DNA from: Streptomyces sp. P3
GTDB lineage: Bacteria; Actinomycetota; Actinomycetes; Streptomycetales; Streptomycetaceae
Direction of reading: 5' to 3'
NCBI RefSeq assembly: GCF_003032475.1
Contig: NZ_CP028369.1
Location: forward strand, 8,618,001-8,682,000
DNA length: 64,000 bases
In this document: piece by piece, positions 17,722 through 26,914 of the stretch
Position numbering within the stretch: the first letter of the stretch is position 1
How the letters are laid out: each line of letters begins with the position of its first letter
Notes under the pieces: model-generated
Database searches by the model: none
What the model saw: the letters and a program-made list of their open reading frames with translations, nothing else
What the model was told of the DNA's origin: nothing
Translations under genes and position numbers: made by a program

Positions 17722-18906
17722 ATGGCCGCTTACCTCTGCCCCCCTGCCGTGATACACGGTGAGCACACCGTGCGGACCAGCCAGATCGTGGCGGAGGTCC
17801 GCGACCGGCATCCGCACGCGCCGTGGGCGCCGCGGATCGACGGCATCGCCGCCGGCACGGGCATCGAGACCCGTGGCTGGATGCTGCCGTTGGAGACCGC
17901 CGTCGCGCCCGGCGTCGGCGGCGGCCTGCGGGCCTGCGGAGCCGGGCCCGCCCAAGAGGCGCTGGCACGCGAGGGGTTCACCCCGCAGGACGTGGACCGC
18001 GTGATCGCCGCCCTGGAGGCGATACCCGCGCCGCAGACCGTCCAGGAACGCACCGCGCCGGCCTGGGAGGCGGTGCGGTCCTACGGGGAGCGCGCGGCCC
18101 GCGGGGCCCTGCAGATCGCCGGCCTGGACGCCGCGGACGTCGACTGCCTGATCACCAGTCACTCCACCACCCCGGCGCTGCCGGGTCTGGACCTCGCCCT
18201 GTCCAACGGGCTCGGGCTCCGCAACGACGTGATGCTGCTGCCGGCCACACAGTGGGCCTGTGTCGCGGGGACCCGCTCCCTGGCGCTGGCGGCGGACCTG
18301 GTGGCCGCCGACCCCGACCGGGTGGTGCTGGTCGTCGTCTCGGAGGCGCTGAGCACGACCTACCAGCCGGCGGACGACACCCTGGAGTCCCTGATCGTCA
18401 GGCTGCTGTTCGCGGACACCGCGGTCGCCGCGGTGGTCACGGGCCGCCCGAGGCGCGAGTCGGTGCTGCGACTCGACGCCGCCTGGCACCACACCCTGCC
18501 CGGCACCCAGGACCTGCACCGTCTGGAGACGCGGGCGGACGGCACCCACTTCGTGATGGACCGGCGCGGGCCGCGCGCCGTGCAGGAGACGGTCACCGCG
18601 ATGTGGGAGTGGCTGCGCGCACGTTACGAGGACGCCCCCGACGCCTGGCACCCCGACGTGCTGCTCGCGCACCCCGGCGGGACCCGGGTGCTGGAGTACA
18701 TGGAGCAGACGATGCCCGACACCTGGCCGTCGGGTCTGCTGGAATACAGCCGGGAGAGCTACGCCAGCGGCAACCGCGGAGGCGCCGCCGTGTTCGACAT
18801 CCTGAGGCGGGCGCACGACGCCGGGCGGAAGTCGGGCGATCGCGCCGTCCTGTACGCGGCGGCACCGGGCCTCACCGCCACCGCCCTGGAAGGGGAATGG
18901 CTGTAG
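17722..18906 (+). CDS. Type III polyketide synthase (chalcone-synthase-like)
   Basis: Homodimeric ketosynthase of 394 aa that condenses malonyl-CoA units on a CoA starter to give a small aromatic or pyrone product. The catalytic triad can be placed at Cys180 (QWACVAGTRSLA), His317 (LLAHPGGTRVLEY) and Asn351 (SYASGNRGGAAVF). The start at 17722 has GAAAGG nine bases upstream. The N-terminus MAAYLCPPAVIHGEHTV resembles uncharacterised Streptomyces type III PKSs rather than RppA, as far as I recall. There is no adjacent methyltransferase or P450 on the same strand; a methyltransferase lies 2.5 kb away on the other strand. Product unknown. Confidence 0.92.
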   Translation: MAAYLCPPAVIHGEHTVRTSQIVAEVRDRHPHAPWAPRIDGIAAGTGIETRGWMLPLETAVAPGVGGGLRACGAGPAQEALAREGFTPQDVDRVIAALEAIPAPQTVQERTAPAWEAVRSYGERAARGALQIAGLDAADVDCLITSHSTTPALPGLDLALSNGLGLRNDVMLLPATQWACVAGTRSLALAADLVAADPDRVVLVVVSEALSTTYQPADDTLESLIVRLLFADTAVAAVVTGRPRRESVLRLDAAWHHTLPGTQDLHRLETRADGTHFVMDRRGPRAVQETVTAMWEWLRARYEDAPDAWHPDVLLAHPGGTRVLEYMEQTMPDTWPSGLLEYSRESYASGNRGGAAVFDILRRAHDAGRKSGDRAVLYAAAPGLTATALEGEWL

Positions 18907-19050
18907 GGCGCCCCGTCCCTGCCACCGGTGCGAGTCGCCGCGATCGCCCGCTCCACGTCACCGGCTCAGCCCCACCTGCTCCCGGCCCGGCGTCACCGCC
19001 CGCCCGCCCGGCCGCCGTTGCACCGCTCCCCGCCGTGCCCGGCTGCCGCC

Positions 19051-21213
19051 TCACCTCGAGACCTCCGCCCAGACCACCTTGCCGGTGTCCGTCCACCGCA
19101 CCCCCCACCGGGTGGTGAGTCTGTGCACGATGTGCAGGCCGCGCCCGCCGTCGTCGAGAAGGCCGCCCCTCCTCAGCCGCGGCCTGCCGTTGCCGGTGTC
19201 GCCCACCTCGCACAGGAGGCCGTGACCGGCCCTGATCAGTCGTACCGTGACGGGGCCCGCGGCGAACCGCACCGCGTTCGTGACCAGCTCGCCGACCAGC
19301 AGCGTCACGTCGTCCCGGACGTCGTCCCTGGTGTGCCATTGCCGCAGCAGCGCGTCGACGTGCGCGCGGGCCCGGACGGGCGCGTCGTCGCGGGCGGGCA
19401 GCCGCCAGGTCGCCGTGTCCTCCTTGCGGTAGCCGATCGTGCGCACGAGCAGCAGGGTCACGTCGTCACGGCGGCGCGCGGGCGCCAGCGTGGCGACGAC
19501 GTGCCGGGCGGCCTGCTGCAGGGCGTCCCACGGGTGCACCGCGGACAGGGTGTCGGCCAGCCTGCTGATCCCCTCGTCGATCGACAGGGCCGGATCCTCC
19601 ACCAGGCCGTCGGTGTAGAGGGCGAGCAGGGAACCCGGCGGCGCGTCGAAGGCGTGGACGTCGAACGGTTCCCGCAGTGCGAACTCGGCGCCCAGGCCCG
19701 GGTGGGGGGTGACCGCGAGCGGGCCCGCGTGGCCGTTCGGAAGCACCAGGACGGGAGGGAGGTGGCCGGCGCTGGAGAGCGTCACGTGGTGGCTGACCGG
19801 ATCGTAGAGCGCGATGCAGCAGGTGGAGCCGAGGGCGCTGTAGCCGGCCGTGAGCCCGGACTCCGCGTCGTCCAGCAGCGTCACGGTCTCGTCCAGGTGC
19901 TCCAGCACCTCGTCGGGCGCCAGCCCCGCGGACAGCAGGGCGCGTGCCTCCATGCTCAGCTGGCCCATGGTCGCCGCGGCCCCCAGACCGTGCCCCACGA
20001 CGTCTCCGACCACCAGCGCGGTACGCCCGTCCGGCAGCGGAAAGCTGTTCACCCAGTCGCCGCCGACGCCCGCGCTGTCGGGGGTGGCGGGCTGGTAGAC
20101 GCTGGCGATCTCCATGGTGTGGCCGCTGGTCCGGGGCAGCAGCCTGCGCTGCAGCGCCAGTACCTGAGTGTGCTCACGGTGGTGCTGACGGGCCAGGTCG
20201 ACGTGGTGGGCGGTCCTGGCCACCAGCTCCTGCAGATCGAACAGGTCGCTGTCGTGAAAGGGGCTGTCCGCCCGCCGCCAGACCTCCGCCACGCCCAGGA
20301 CGACGGGTGGCGTGCCGTCCAGCACCAGCGGTATGCACGCCACGCTCGCCGACCGGTCGCCGGGCACCAGGGCCCGGATCACCCGCGGACTGCCGAGCAG
20401 CCGCTCGACCGCCTCCCGGTCCGGTATGACGATGGCCTGCGGCGCGTCGTCCCGTCGCACCGCTTGCGCCAGGAGGCGGCTCGCGTCGTTCGGAAGATCG
20501 TCGCCGGGAGTGGTGTAACCCTCGGGCCACACCCGGTCCGGCACCAGGGCCGCCCGCCGCAGCCGGATGCGCCCCTGTGCGTCTTCGGTGACCCCCTCGC
20601 CCGTCCACACGGCGAAGTCGAGGTCGACGGCTGCGACGTCGCCCCACGCCAGCAGGGATTCCGCCAGTGACTGCGCGGTCTCGCCGATGTCCAGGGAGGT
20701 GCCGATCGCGGTCTCGGCGGCGTACAGGTGCAGCCGCCTGGCCATGGCGATCAGGGAGACGGTCAGGCCGTCCTGGGGCGCCGCCGCGGGGAGGATGCTC
20801 ATGGAGACCACCAGCTCCGACCCGTCGCGGCGGCGCAGGCGCTGGATCCGGGCGACGTGCGCCTCACCGATCTCCAGAACCTGCCGCAGCCGACGGGTGA
20901 CCGTGGGCACGTCCCCGACGGGCAGCAGATCCGCGAACGGACTCCCGATCACGGCGTCCAGACCCGCGAACACGGCGGCGTCCAGATTGCAGCGGGTGAT
21001 CCGCAGTTCCCTGTCCAGGCCGACCACCCCGAGGATCTGCTCCTGACGGTCGGCCGCCCGGTCGTCGGGCGGGCGCGGCCGGGCGGCGCGACCGCCCTGC
21101 GCGCCGCCGGGACCGGCGGCCGCCGCCGGTCCACCGCGCGGCGAGTAGCGTCCCAGGGCGCTGCTGAGCAGGTCGAACGGGGATGAGGACGAGGGCGACG
21201 GCGTGGAGTCCAT
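19051..21213 (-). CDS. PAS-GAF-SpoIIE phosphatase with anti-sigma kinase domain
   Basis: Signalling protein of 720 aa. Domain order: disordered Pro/Gly/Ala N-terminus (1-55), PAS (~60-165, GLDRELRITRCNLDAAVFAG), GAF-like sensor (~170-340), PP2C/SpoIIE serine phosphatase (~355-570, with VGGDWVNSFPLPDGRTALVV, GDVVGHGLGAAATMGQL and LYTDGLVED), and an RsbW-like HATPase (~590-720, with LLVGELVTNAVRFA and GRGLHIVHRL). Such proteins both dephosphorylate anti-anti-sigma factors and bind or phosphorylate partners. No sigma factor or antagonist gene lies nearby, so the partner is elsewhere. Convergent with the type III PKS. Confidence 0.92.
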   Translation of the reverse strand: MDSTPSPSSSSPFDLLSSALGRYSPRGGPAAAAGPGGAQGGRAARPRPPDDRAADRQEQILGVVGLDRELRITRCNLDAAVFAGLDAVIGSPFADLLPVGDVPTVTRRLRQVLEIGEAHVARIQRLRRRDGSELVVSMSILPAAAPQDGLTVSLIAMARRLHLYAAETAIGTSLDIGETAQSLAESLLAWGDVAAVDLDFAVWTGEGVTEDAQGRIRLRRAALVPDRVWPEGYTTPGDDLPNDASRLLAQAVRRDDAPQAIVIPDREAVERLLGSPRVIRALVPGDRSASVACIPLVLDGTPPVVLGVAEVWRRADSPFHDSDLFDLQELVARTAHHVDLARQHHREHTQVLALQRRLLPRTSGHTMEIASVYQPATPDSAGVGGDWVNSFPLPDGRTALVVGDVVGHGLGAAATMGQLSMEARALLSAGLAPDEVLEHLDETVTLLDDAESGLTAGYSALGSTCCIALYDPVSHHVTLSSAGHLPPVLVLPNGHAGPLAVTPHPGLGAEFALREPFDVHAFDAPPGSLLALYTDGLVEDPALSIDEGISRLADTLSAVHPWDALQQAARHVVATLAPARRRDDVTLLLVRTIGYRKEDTATWRLPARDDAPVRARAHVDALLRQWHTRDDVRDDVTLLVGELVTNAVRFAAGPVTVRLIRAGHGLLCEVGDTGNGRPRLRRGGLLDDGGRGLHIVHRLTTRWGVRWTDTGKVVWAEVSR

Positions 21214-21420
21214 GCTGCTCTCTCGGCATTCCCCGGCCCAGCGCCGGGTGCGTTACTCGGACCCGTGCGACGAGGGCCCCGAGATCCCTGATCGCACACC
21301 TCATTGAATACCACCGGGCGTCGCTTCGCCCACATCAGCGGATCGCGCGACGAACACGGAGGGTGAGGCGGCGCGGCGGGCGCGGAGCCCGTGCTCGCGT
21401 CGGCGGCCCGGCAGCCGGAC

Positions 21421-22161
21421 TCATGCCGGCCTGCGCCACACCGAGACGTGCTTGGCGGAGTCCTGGGTGAACGGCGACCCGTCCCAGTCGGCGACGCGGC
21501 GTTCCCGCTCGAGCCCGGCGATCCGTGCCATCAAATCGAGCTCGGCCGGCCAGGCGTACCGGTGCCGGGAGGCGTCGCGGCGGTAGCGGCCGTCGTCGCC
21601 GTCGCGGGTGAGGTGGTGGGAGACGAGGACCTGTTCGACGAGGTCGAAGGTGTCGAAGCCGAGATGCCGCTCACTGACGTCGAACGGCACGGCGACCTGA
21701 CCGGGAGGCAGCGACCGCAGCGGCGGCACGCCGAGCTCGACGACGAATCGGCCGCCGGGCGCCAGATGGCGTGCGGCGTTGCGGAAGCACTCGACCTGCT
21801 CGTCCTGAGTGAGCAGGTTCGTGATGGTGTTGTAGACGAGATAGACCAGGGTGAACTCGCCGTCGACGACGGTGGTGGCCATGTCTCCGACGGTCACCGG
21901 CAGCGTGTCCTCGTCGACCTTGCTCCGCAGCCGTGCCGTCATGTGCTCGGACAGTTCGATGCCCGTGACCCGCACGCCGCGCTCGCGGAGCGGGACGCCG
22001 ACCCGTCCGGTGCCGATGGCGAACTCCAGCGCCCGGCCGTCTCCGGCGAGCTCGGCCAGGAAGTCGAGCGTGGGTCCGAGAACGACGGCCGAGAACAGCT
22101 CGCTCTCCTCGGCGTCGTAGCGGTCGGCGGTCGCTCGCGTCCACAGCTCACTGCTCGTCAT
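21421..22161 (-). CDS. Class I SAM-dependent methyltransferase
   Basis: Methyltransferase of 246 aa. SAM-binding motif I is ALEFAIGTGRVGVPL; the acidic residue after strand 2 is in VTGIELSEHMTARLR; motif IV is TLVYLVYNTITNLLTQDEQV. I choose the ATG at 22161 (MTSSELWTRATADRYD) because it fits the family; the frame stays open to 22485, but that extension runs against the GH30 leader. Divergent from the GH30 gene. Substrate unknown. Confidence 0.85.
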   Translation of the reverse strand: MTSSELWTRATADRYDAEESELFSAVVLGPTLDFLAELAGDGRALEFAIGTGRVGVPLRERGVRVTGIELSEHMTARLRSKVDEDTLPVTVGDMATTVVDGEFTLVYLVYNTITNLLTQDEQVECFRNAARHLAPGGRFVVELGVPPLRSLPPGQVAVPFDVSERHLGFDTFDLVEQVLVSHHLTRDGDDGRYRRDASRHRYAWPAELDLMARIAGLERERRVADWDGSPFTQDSAKHVSVWRRPA

Positions 22162-22225
22162 GGGCCGCCACCCTGCCGGGCGCCCCGGAGCGCTGTCGAC
22201 CGATTTCCGCGTCCGTCGCACAGGG

Positions 22226-22239
22226 GGTAAGCGCTTTCC
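22226..22239. promoter_or_regulatory. LacI-type box upstream of the GH30 gene
   Basis: GGTAAGCGCTTTCC, a 14-base near-palindrome (12 of 14 symmetric) centred on a CG, the pattern of LacI-family sugar repressors. It lies 144 bases before the GH30 start and 65 before the divergent methyltransferase. It shares its AGCGCT core with the CebR-type box at 36572-36585. Confidence 0.5.
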
Positions 22240-22382
22240 GGATGTTTCGGGCGCTCGGGGACCGGGCCCGGGATCCCGACTCGTCCACCGCCTTGACGAG
22301 TTCATGGCCATCCTTGAGCATGCCCAGAGCGCGATTCCTTCTGTTGGGTTCTGTTCGCCTCTGTGTTGTGAAAGGGAGTGTC

Positions 22383-25300
22383 GTGTCCCCTCGGCATCGC
22401 ATCGTCCGGGCGCTGGCGCCCGCGGTTCCCCTGGCGCTCGGCGCGAGTCTGGTGGCCGCGCCCGCGGCGAGCGCTGATCCGGCACCGCAGAGCGCGGTCA
22501 CCGTGCGCATCGACCCGTCCTACCGGCAGCAGGAGTTCGAGGGATGGGGCACCAGCCTCGTCTGGTTCGCCAATGCCACGGGCCGCTACCCCGACCCCAT
22601 CCGAAGACGTCTCGTGGACATGCTGTTCGGCGCGGACGGCCTCGGCCTCACCATCGCCCGGTACAACATCGGCGGCGGCAACGCTCCCGACGTCCGCACG
22701 GACTACATGAAGCCGGGCGCCACCATGGAGGGCTTCTGGAAGGCCCCCGACGGGACCACCCGGCAGGACGTCGACTGGTGGGACCCCAACGACCCCGGCC
22801 ACTGGAACTGGGACGCCGACGCCGGCCAGCGCTGGTGGGTGGACCAGATCAAGAGCAAGGTCAGCCGGTGGGAGGCGTTCAGCAACTCGCCGCCCTGGTT
22901 CCAGACCGTCAGCGGATACGTCTCCGGAGGTTTCGACGCGAGCGCCGACCAGATCCGCGCCGACCGCGTCGACGACTTCGCCGCGTATCTGACGAAGGTG
23001 ACCGAGCGTCTGGAGCAGGAGCACGGGATCGAGTTCGACACGATCGACCCGCTCAACGAGCCCAACACGCCCTACTGGGGCACCCAGATCGGCGCGGACG
23101 GCCGGCCCACGGGCGGACGCCAGGAGGGCGCCCACGCGGGGCCGGAGCTCCAGCAGAAGGTGATCCTCGCACTCGACAAGGCACTGCGAGGCGCGAGGAC
23201 GGACGCCCGGATCTCCGCGATGGACGAGACCAACCCCACCCTCTTCACCCAGAACTGGAACGCCTACGGCGCTCCCGCCCGCGCCGCCGTCGGCCAGCTC
23301 AACGTGCACACCTACGGCACGGGCATGCGCACCAGCGCACGGGACATCGCCAAGGGCGCGGACAAGAAGCTGTGGATGAGCGAGGTCGAGGGCACCTGGG
23401 GTACCGGCACCGACTTCACCGGCATGGAGCCGGGGCTCGGCATGGCCACCCGGATGGTCGAGGACATGCGTGAACTGGAGCCCTCGGCCTGGGTGTTCTG
23501 GCAGCCGATCGAGGACGCGATCCCGCAGGCCGCTGCCGGCAAGAACTGGGGCAGCATCCACGTGCCGTTCAACTGCACGGCCGAGGACACCCTGCAGACC
23601 TGCCCGATCCGCACCAACTCCAAGTTCCACACCATCCGCAACTTCACCCACTACATCCGCCCGGGCGACCACTTCGTGAAGGCCGACGATCCGTCGAGCG
23701 TCGCCGCGGTGCAGAGGTCCGGCCGAACGGCGACCGTCGTCCACGTCAACGGCGGCGCCTCCGCACGCTCGGTGACCCTCGACCTCGCCCGCTTCGGCAC
23801 GATCGCCCGCGGCGCCCTTGTCACGCCCGTCGTGACGAGTGCCGACGGCGCCCTCGTGCGCGGCGCACCGGTCCGCGTGCGCGACCGGTCGGCCACGCTC
23901 GTCGTCCCGCCCAAGTCCGTCACGACCTTCCTCGTCGACGGGGTCGGCGGCGTGGCGCACGACGCCGCGCTCGTCCAGCCGGGGCACGTCTACCGGCTCC
24001 AGGGGACGCAGAGCGGGAAGTCGCTCGCCCCGTCGGACACCGGCAGCGGCGTCGTGCTGCGCACCGACGATGCCGGCAGCGCGCAACAGCTCTGGTCCGT
24101 AAGGAAGTTGACGCGCGGCACCGGAAACCGTGAGCGCTACGCCCTGGCCCGCACGGGGACCGGCGAACTGCTCGCCGTGCGCGAGGGCCAGGCCGTTCTG
24201 GAGAAGCCGGAGAAGGGCGGGGTCGCCGAAGCGGCACAGTGGATCATGTCGACGACCGGCGACGGCACATGGACGTTCGTCAACGCCGCCACCGGCCGAC
24301 TGCTCGACGTCGCCGGACAGTCGACCGCGGACGGCGCCAAGGTGTCCACCTACACCCCGACCTCCGCGGCGAACCAGCGCTGGTCCGTCATCGACGAGAC
24401 GGTCCTGCGCACCGAGGCCGCCGACGCGTTCACCGTCCCGGGTCTGCGGCCCGACCTGCCGAAGACGGTGACACCGGTGTTCCCCGGCGGCGCTCGCGGC
24501 GCGCTCCCCGTCGTGTGGAAGCTCCCGTCCGACCGGACCTGGCGCGCTCCCGGGACGGTGCGGGTCAGGGGCGAGGCGACCGACCCCCTCGGACGGACGG
24601 TCCCCGCGGTCGCGGTCGTCACCGTCGACACGATCGCCTCGACCCTCGCGGGGCGCGCCAAGACCTACGTCGGCGGCACGCCGGGCCTCCCGGCCACCGT
24701 CGTCGGCGTCGGCCGCCACGGCGGCCGGGTCGATCTGCCGGTGACGTGGGACCCGGCGCCCGAGGGGGCGTTCGAGGGGACCGGAGTCGTCGTCCTGCGC
24801 GGCGTCGCCCGGGTCGTCGGCGGCGGCACGGTCGACGCGACGGCGCGCGTGCAGGTCACGCGACCCGTACAGACCAACATCGCCGCGGACGACGGTGTCG
24901 CCGTCGATGCCACGTTCACCGAGAGCGGGTACTCCGCGGAGCGCCTGCGCAACGGGGACCTGTCCGAGAAGGCCTGGTCCAACTGGAAACCGGGGACCGC
25001 CAAGAACCCCTCCGACACGATCACCTTCACCCTGCCCGCGGCGCGCGACCTGAGCCGGATCGTCACGCACTTCTACCGGGACGGGAGCAGCGCCTCGTTC
25101 CCCGAGACGCTGAAGGTGCAGGTCCGGGAGGCCGGCACCGGAGCCTGGGCGGACGCCGGCGGCCCCGTCGCGGTCGGCGGCGAGGGCACACCGGTGGTCG
25201 ACGTCCCGGTGGCGGCCGAAGCGGCGTCCGCGGTACGGGTCGTCATGACCGCGCGCCCGGGGGGCTACCTCACCGCGAGCGAGATCGAGGTGTTCGCCAA

Positions 25301-25568
25301 GGCCCCGGGAGTCGGCTCGGACGCCGCCGCCGCGTCCGTCGAGGTGGCCGGCACGCCGATCGCGTCGTTCGACCCGGACACCACCGCCTACCGGGTCGTC
25401 ACCGGCGCCCCGGGACGCAGCCGGGTCACGGCGACGGCCCGCGACCCCTACGCGAAGGTCGCCGTCGAGTATCGCGACGAGCGTGGCGGACGGTCGGCGA
25501 TCGTCACCGTGACCGGCGAGGACGGCTCGCAGACCCGGACGTACCGGATCCGCCTCGTCCGACGCTGA
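22383..25568 (+). CDS. Secreted GH30 glycosidase with ricin-type and CBM modules
   Basis: Extracellular polysaccharide hydrolase of 1061 aa. Sec signal peptide 1-31 (cut after PAASA). GH30 catalytic domain ~35-500 with acid/base Glu226 (DPLNEPNTPYWG) and likely nucleophile Glu334 (WMSEVEGTWG). Then a ricin-B lectin-like domain (~525-672, with QLWSV and QRWSV repeats), Ig-like Big_4-type domains (~673-830), a discoidin/CBM32-like domain (~830-975) and a C-terminal cadherin-like beta-sandwich. The catalytic part recalls fungal endo-beta-1,6-galactanases, so plant arabinogalactan is a possible substrate (inference). GTG start chosen for AAAGGGAG just upstream. A LacI-type box lies upstream. Confidence 0.88.
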   Translation: MSPRHRIVRALAPAVPLALGASLVAAPAASADPAPQSAVTVRIDPSYRQQEFEGWGTSLVWFANATGRYPDPIRRRLVDMLFGADGLGLTIARYNIGGGNAPDVRTDYMKPGATMEGFWKAPDGTTRQDVDWWDPNDPGHWNWDADAGQRWWVDQIKSKVSRWEAFSNSPPWFQTVSGYVSGGFDASADQIRADRVDDFAAYLTKVTERLEQEHGIEFDTIDPLNEPNTPYWGTQIGADGRPTGGRQEGAHAGPELQQKVILALDKALRGARTDARISAMDETNPTLFTQNWNAYGAPARAAVGQLNVHTYGTGMRTSARDIAKGADKKLWMSEVEGTWGTGTDFTGMEPGLGMATRMVEDMRELEPSAWVFWQPIEDAIPQAAAGKNWGSIHVPFNCTAEDTLQTCPIRTNSKFHTIRNFTHYIRPGDHFVKADDPSSVAAVQRSGRTATVVHVNGGASARSVTLDLARFGTIARGALVTPVVTSADGALVRGAPVRVRDRSATLVVPPKSVTTFLVDGVGGVAHDAALVQPGHVYRLQGTQSGKSLAPSDTGSGVVLRTDDAGSAQQLWSVRKLTRGTGNRERYALARTGTGELLAVREGQAVLEKPEKGGVAEAAQWIMSTTGDGTWTFVNAATGRLLDVAGQSTADGAKVSTYTPTSAANQRWSVIDETVLRTEAADAFTVPGLRPDLPKTVTPVFPGGARGALPVVWKLPSDRTWRAPGTVRVRGEATDPLGRTVPAVAVVTVDTIASTLAGRAKTYVGGTPGLPATVVGVGRHGGRVDLPVTWDPAPEGAFEGTGVVVLRGVARVVGGGTVDATARVQVTRPVQTNIAADDGVAVDATFTESGYSAERLRNGDLSEKAWSNWKPGTAKNPSDTITFTLPAARDLSRIVTHFYRDGSSASFPETLKVQVREAGTGAWADAGGPVAVGGEGTPVVDVPVAAEAASAVRVVMTARPGGYLTASEIEVFAKAPGVGSDAAAASVEVAGTPIASFDPDTTAYRVVTGAPGRSRVTATARDPYAKVAVEYRDERGGRSAIVTVTGEDGSQTRTYRIRLVRR

Positions 25569-25678
25569 GCCCGTACGGGGCGCGCACCGGGTGGCCGGGT
25601 GGCCGTGCGGGTGGCCGCCGGCCCCCGCCGGGGTTCACGCGCCGCGGTTCCGCAGCCGTGGCCGACCGTCGGGCCTGG

Positions 25679-26332
25679 CTAGGCCGCGGCCTTCGCGGCG
25701 GCCGCCTTGCCCTTGCTGACGGCCTCCTCGTGAGCCCTGGCCTTCGAGGCCTCGGCCAGCGGGATCAGCTCGGCCATGGCCGGGTTGGAGTGGGCCGCGG
25801 TGAGCTCGGGGACGATGAACTCGACCGTCATGCCGAGCATGTCGCCGAGGACCGCCTGCAGGTAGTTCTGCACGTACTCGTAGCCCTCGCGCGGGGTGCC
25901 CGGGGCGTAGGAGCCGCCGCGGCTGGCCACCACGTAGACCGGGGTGCCCCGGACCGACGACCCCTCGGCCGGCGCGGTGCGGCCCATGAGGATCACCTGG
26001 TCCAGCCAGGTCTTCAGCGTCGAGGGGACCGTGAAGTTGAGCATCGGCGCGCCGATCAGCACGGCGTCCGCGTGCTCCAGCTGCTCGATCAGCTCGAGCC
26101 GTGGCGCGAAGGCCGCGGCCTGCTCGGGGGTGTGGTCGGCGGGGGCGGCGAACCCGGCGGACGCGGTGAGGGCGTCCAGGTGCGGCACCGGGTCGGCGTC
26201 CAGGTCGCGGTGGATCACGGTGCCGTCGGGGTGCTGTTCCTCCCATGCCCGGCGGAAGGCCGCCGTGACCGAACGCGAGGTGGAGGCGGACTCGGGGAAG
26301 AGGGACGAGTCGAGGTGCAGCAGCGTGGCCAT
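25679..26332 (-). CDS. azoR: FMN-dependent NADH-azoreductase / quinone reductase
   Basis: Flavodoxin-fold reductase of 217 aa. The FMN phosphate loop is HLDSSLFPESASTSRSV, then APMLNFTVPSTLKTWLDQV (dimer and FMN contact) and YVVASRGGSY. It would reduce quinones or azo compounds by two electrons, avoiding semiquinone radicals. The C-terminus has an Ala/Lys tail (SKGKAAAAKAAA). Divergent from the HxlR gene at 26480, the classic regulator/azoreductase arrangement. Confidence 0.92.
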   Translation of the reverse strand: MATLLHLDSSLFPESASTSRSVTAAFRRAWEEQHPDGTVIHRDLDADPVPHLDALTASAGFAAPADHTPEQAAAFAPRLELIEQLEHADAVLIGAPMLNFTVPSTLKTWLDQVILMGRTAPAEGSSVRGTPVYVVASRGGSYAPGTPREGYEYVQNYLQAVLGDMLGMTVEFIVPELTAAHSNPAMAELIPLAEASKARAHEEAVSKGKAAAAKAAA

Positions 26333-26479
26333 GAAGAAGTCTCCAAAGAGAGGGGGACGGCATGACTGGGCGTCGGTAAGGGGCTGCCGTTCCGTGTGTT
26401 CCTATTGATAGCACAGTCCCTTACTTTTTCTCAGCTGCTAGGGTGGTTGTCGTACACTTCCGGCATGGAGGAATCGGCC

Positions 26480-26845
26480 ATGGGGCCCTGCAAGACGGTG
26501 GACGGCGGGATCACGCGCGTCTTCGTGTTGCTCGGCAAGCGCTGGACCGGCCTGATCGTGGCCGTTCTGATGGAGCGGCCGGTGCACTTCTCCGACCTGC
26601 GCCGGGCCATCCCGGGCATCAGTGAGCGCATGCTGTCGGACCGGCTGGCCGAGCTGGGCGCCGCCGGGCTCGTGGTGCGCGAGGTGGATGAGGGGCCGCC
26701 GCTGCGCGTCGCCTACCGGCTGACCGAGGCCGGCGCCGCCCTCGGGCCGGCCCTGGCCGAGCTGCGGGGCTGGGCGGAGCGGTATCTGCCCGAGGGGCGG
26801 CACGGCGCATGCCGCGGCGCGGAGGCCGCCGTCCCGGGGGAGTGA
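26480..26845 (+). CDS. HxlR-family transcriptional regulator
   Basis: Small winged-helix regulator of about 121 aa: VFVLLGKRWTGLIVAVLMER and HFSDLRRAIPGISERMLSDR are the family core. ATG 26480 (MGPCKTVDGG) is preferred because GGAGGA lies seven bases upstream; an ATG at 26465 is possible. A single N-terminal Cys (GPCK) could be the redox sensor, as in other HxlR proteins. Divergent from azoR; the AT-rich gap at 26400-26450 is the probable operator region. Confidence 0.88.
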   Translation: MGPCKTVDGGITRVFVLLGKRWTGLIVAVLMERPVHFSDLRRAIPGISERMLSDRLAELGAAGLVVREVDEGPPLRVAYRLTEAGAALGPALAELRGWAERYLPEGRHGACRGAEAAVPGE

Positions 26846-26914
26846 GCCCGCCCGCGGTGCGAGCGCGGCGCCGACGGCGCAGGTGACGCCGGGCTCCGTT
26901 GCGCAGTGTGCGGG

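Noticed and set aside
22302..25070. 922-codon minus-strand frame opposite the GH30 gene
   Set aside because: Composition (V, G, R, D, A, H) is typical of the antisense of GC-rich coding DNA; the plus strand has a signal peptide and catalytic motifs.
26400..26464. HxlR/azoR gap as a third copy of the HxlR dyad at 6959 and 7658
   Set aside because: It shares only a short TTACTTTT-like stretch; the arms and spacing do not match.
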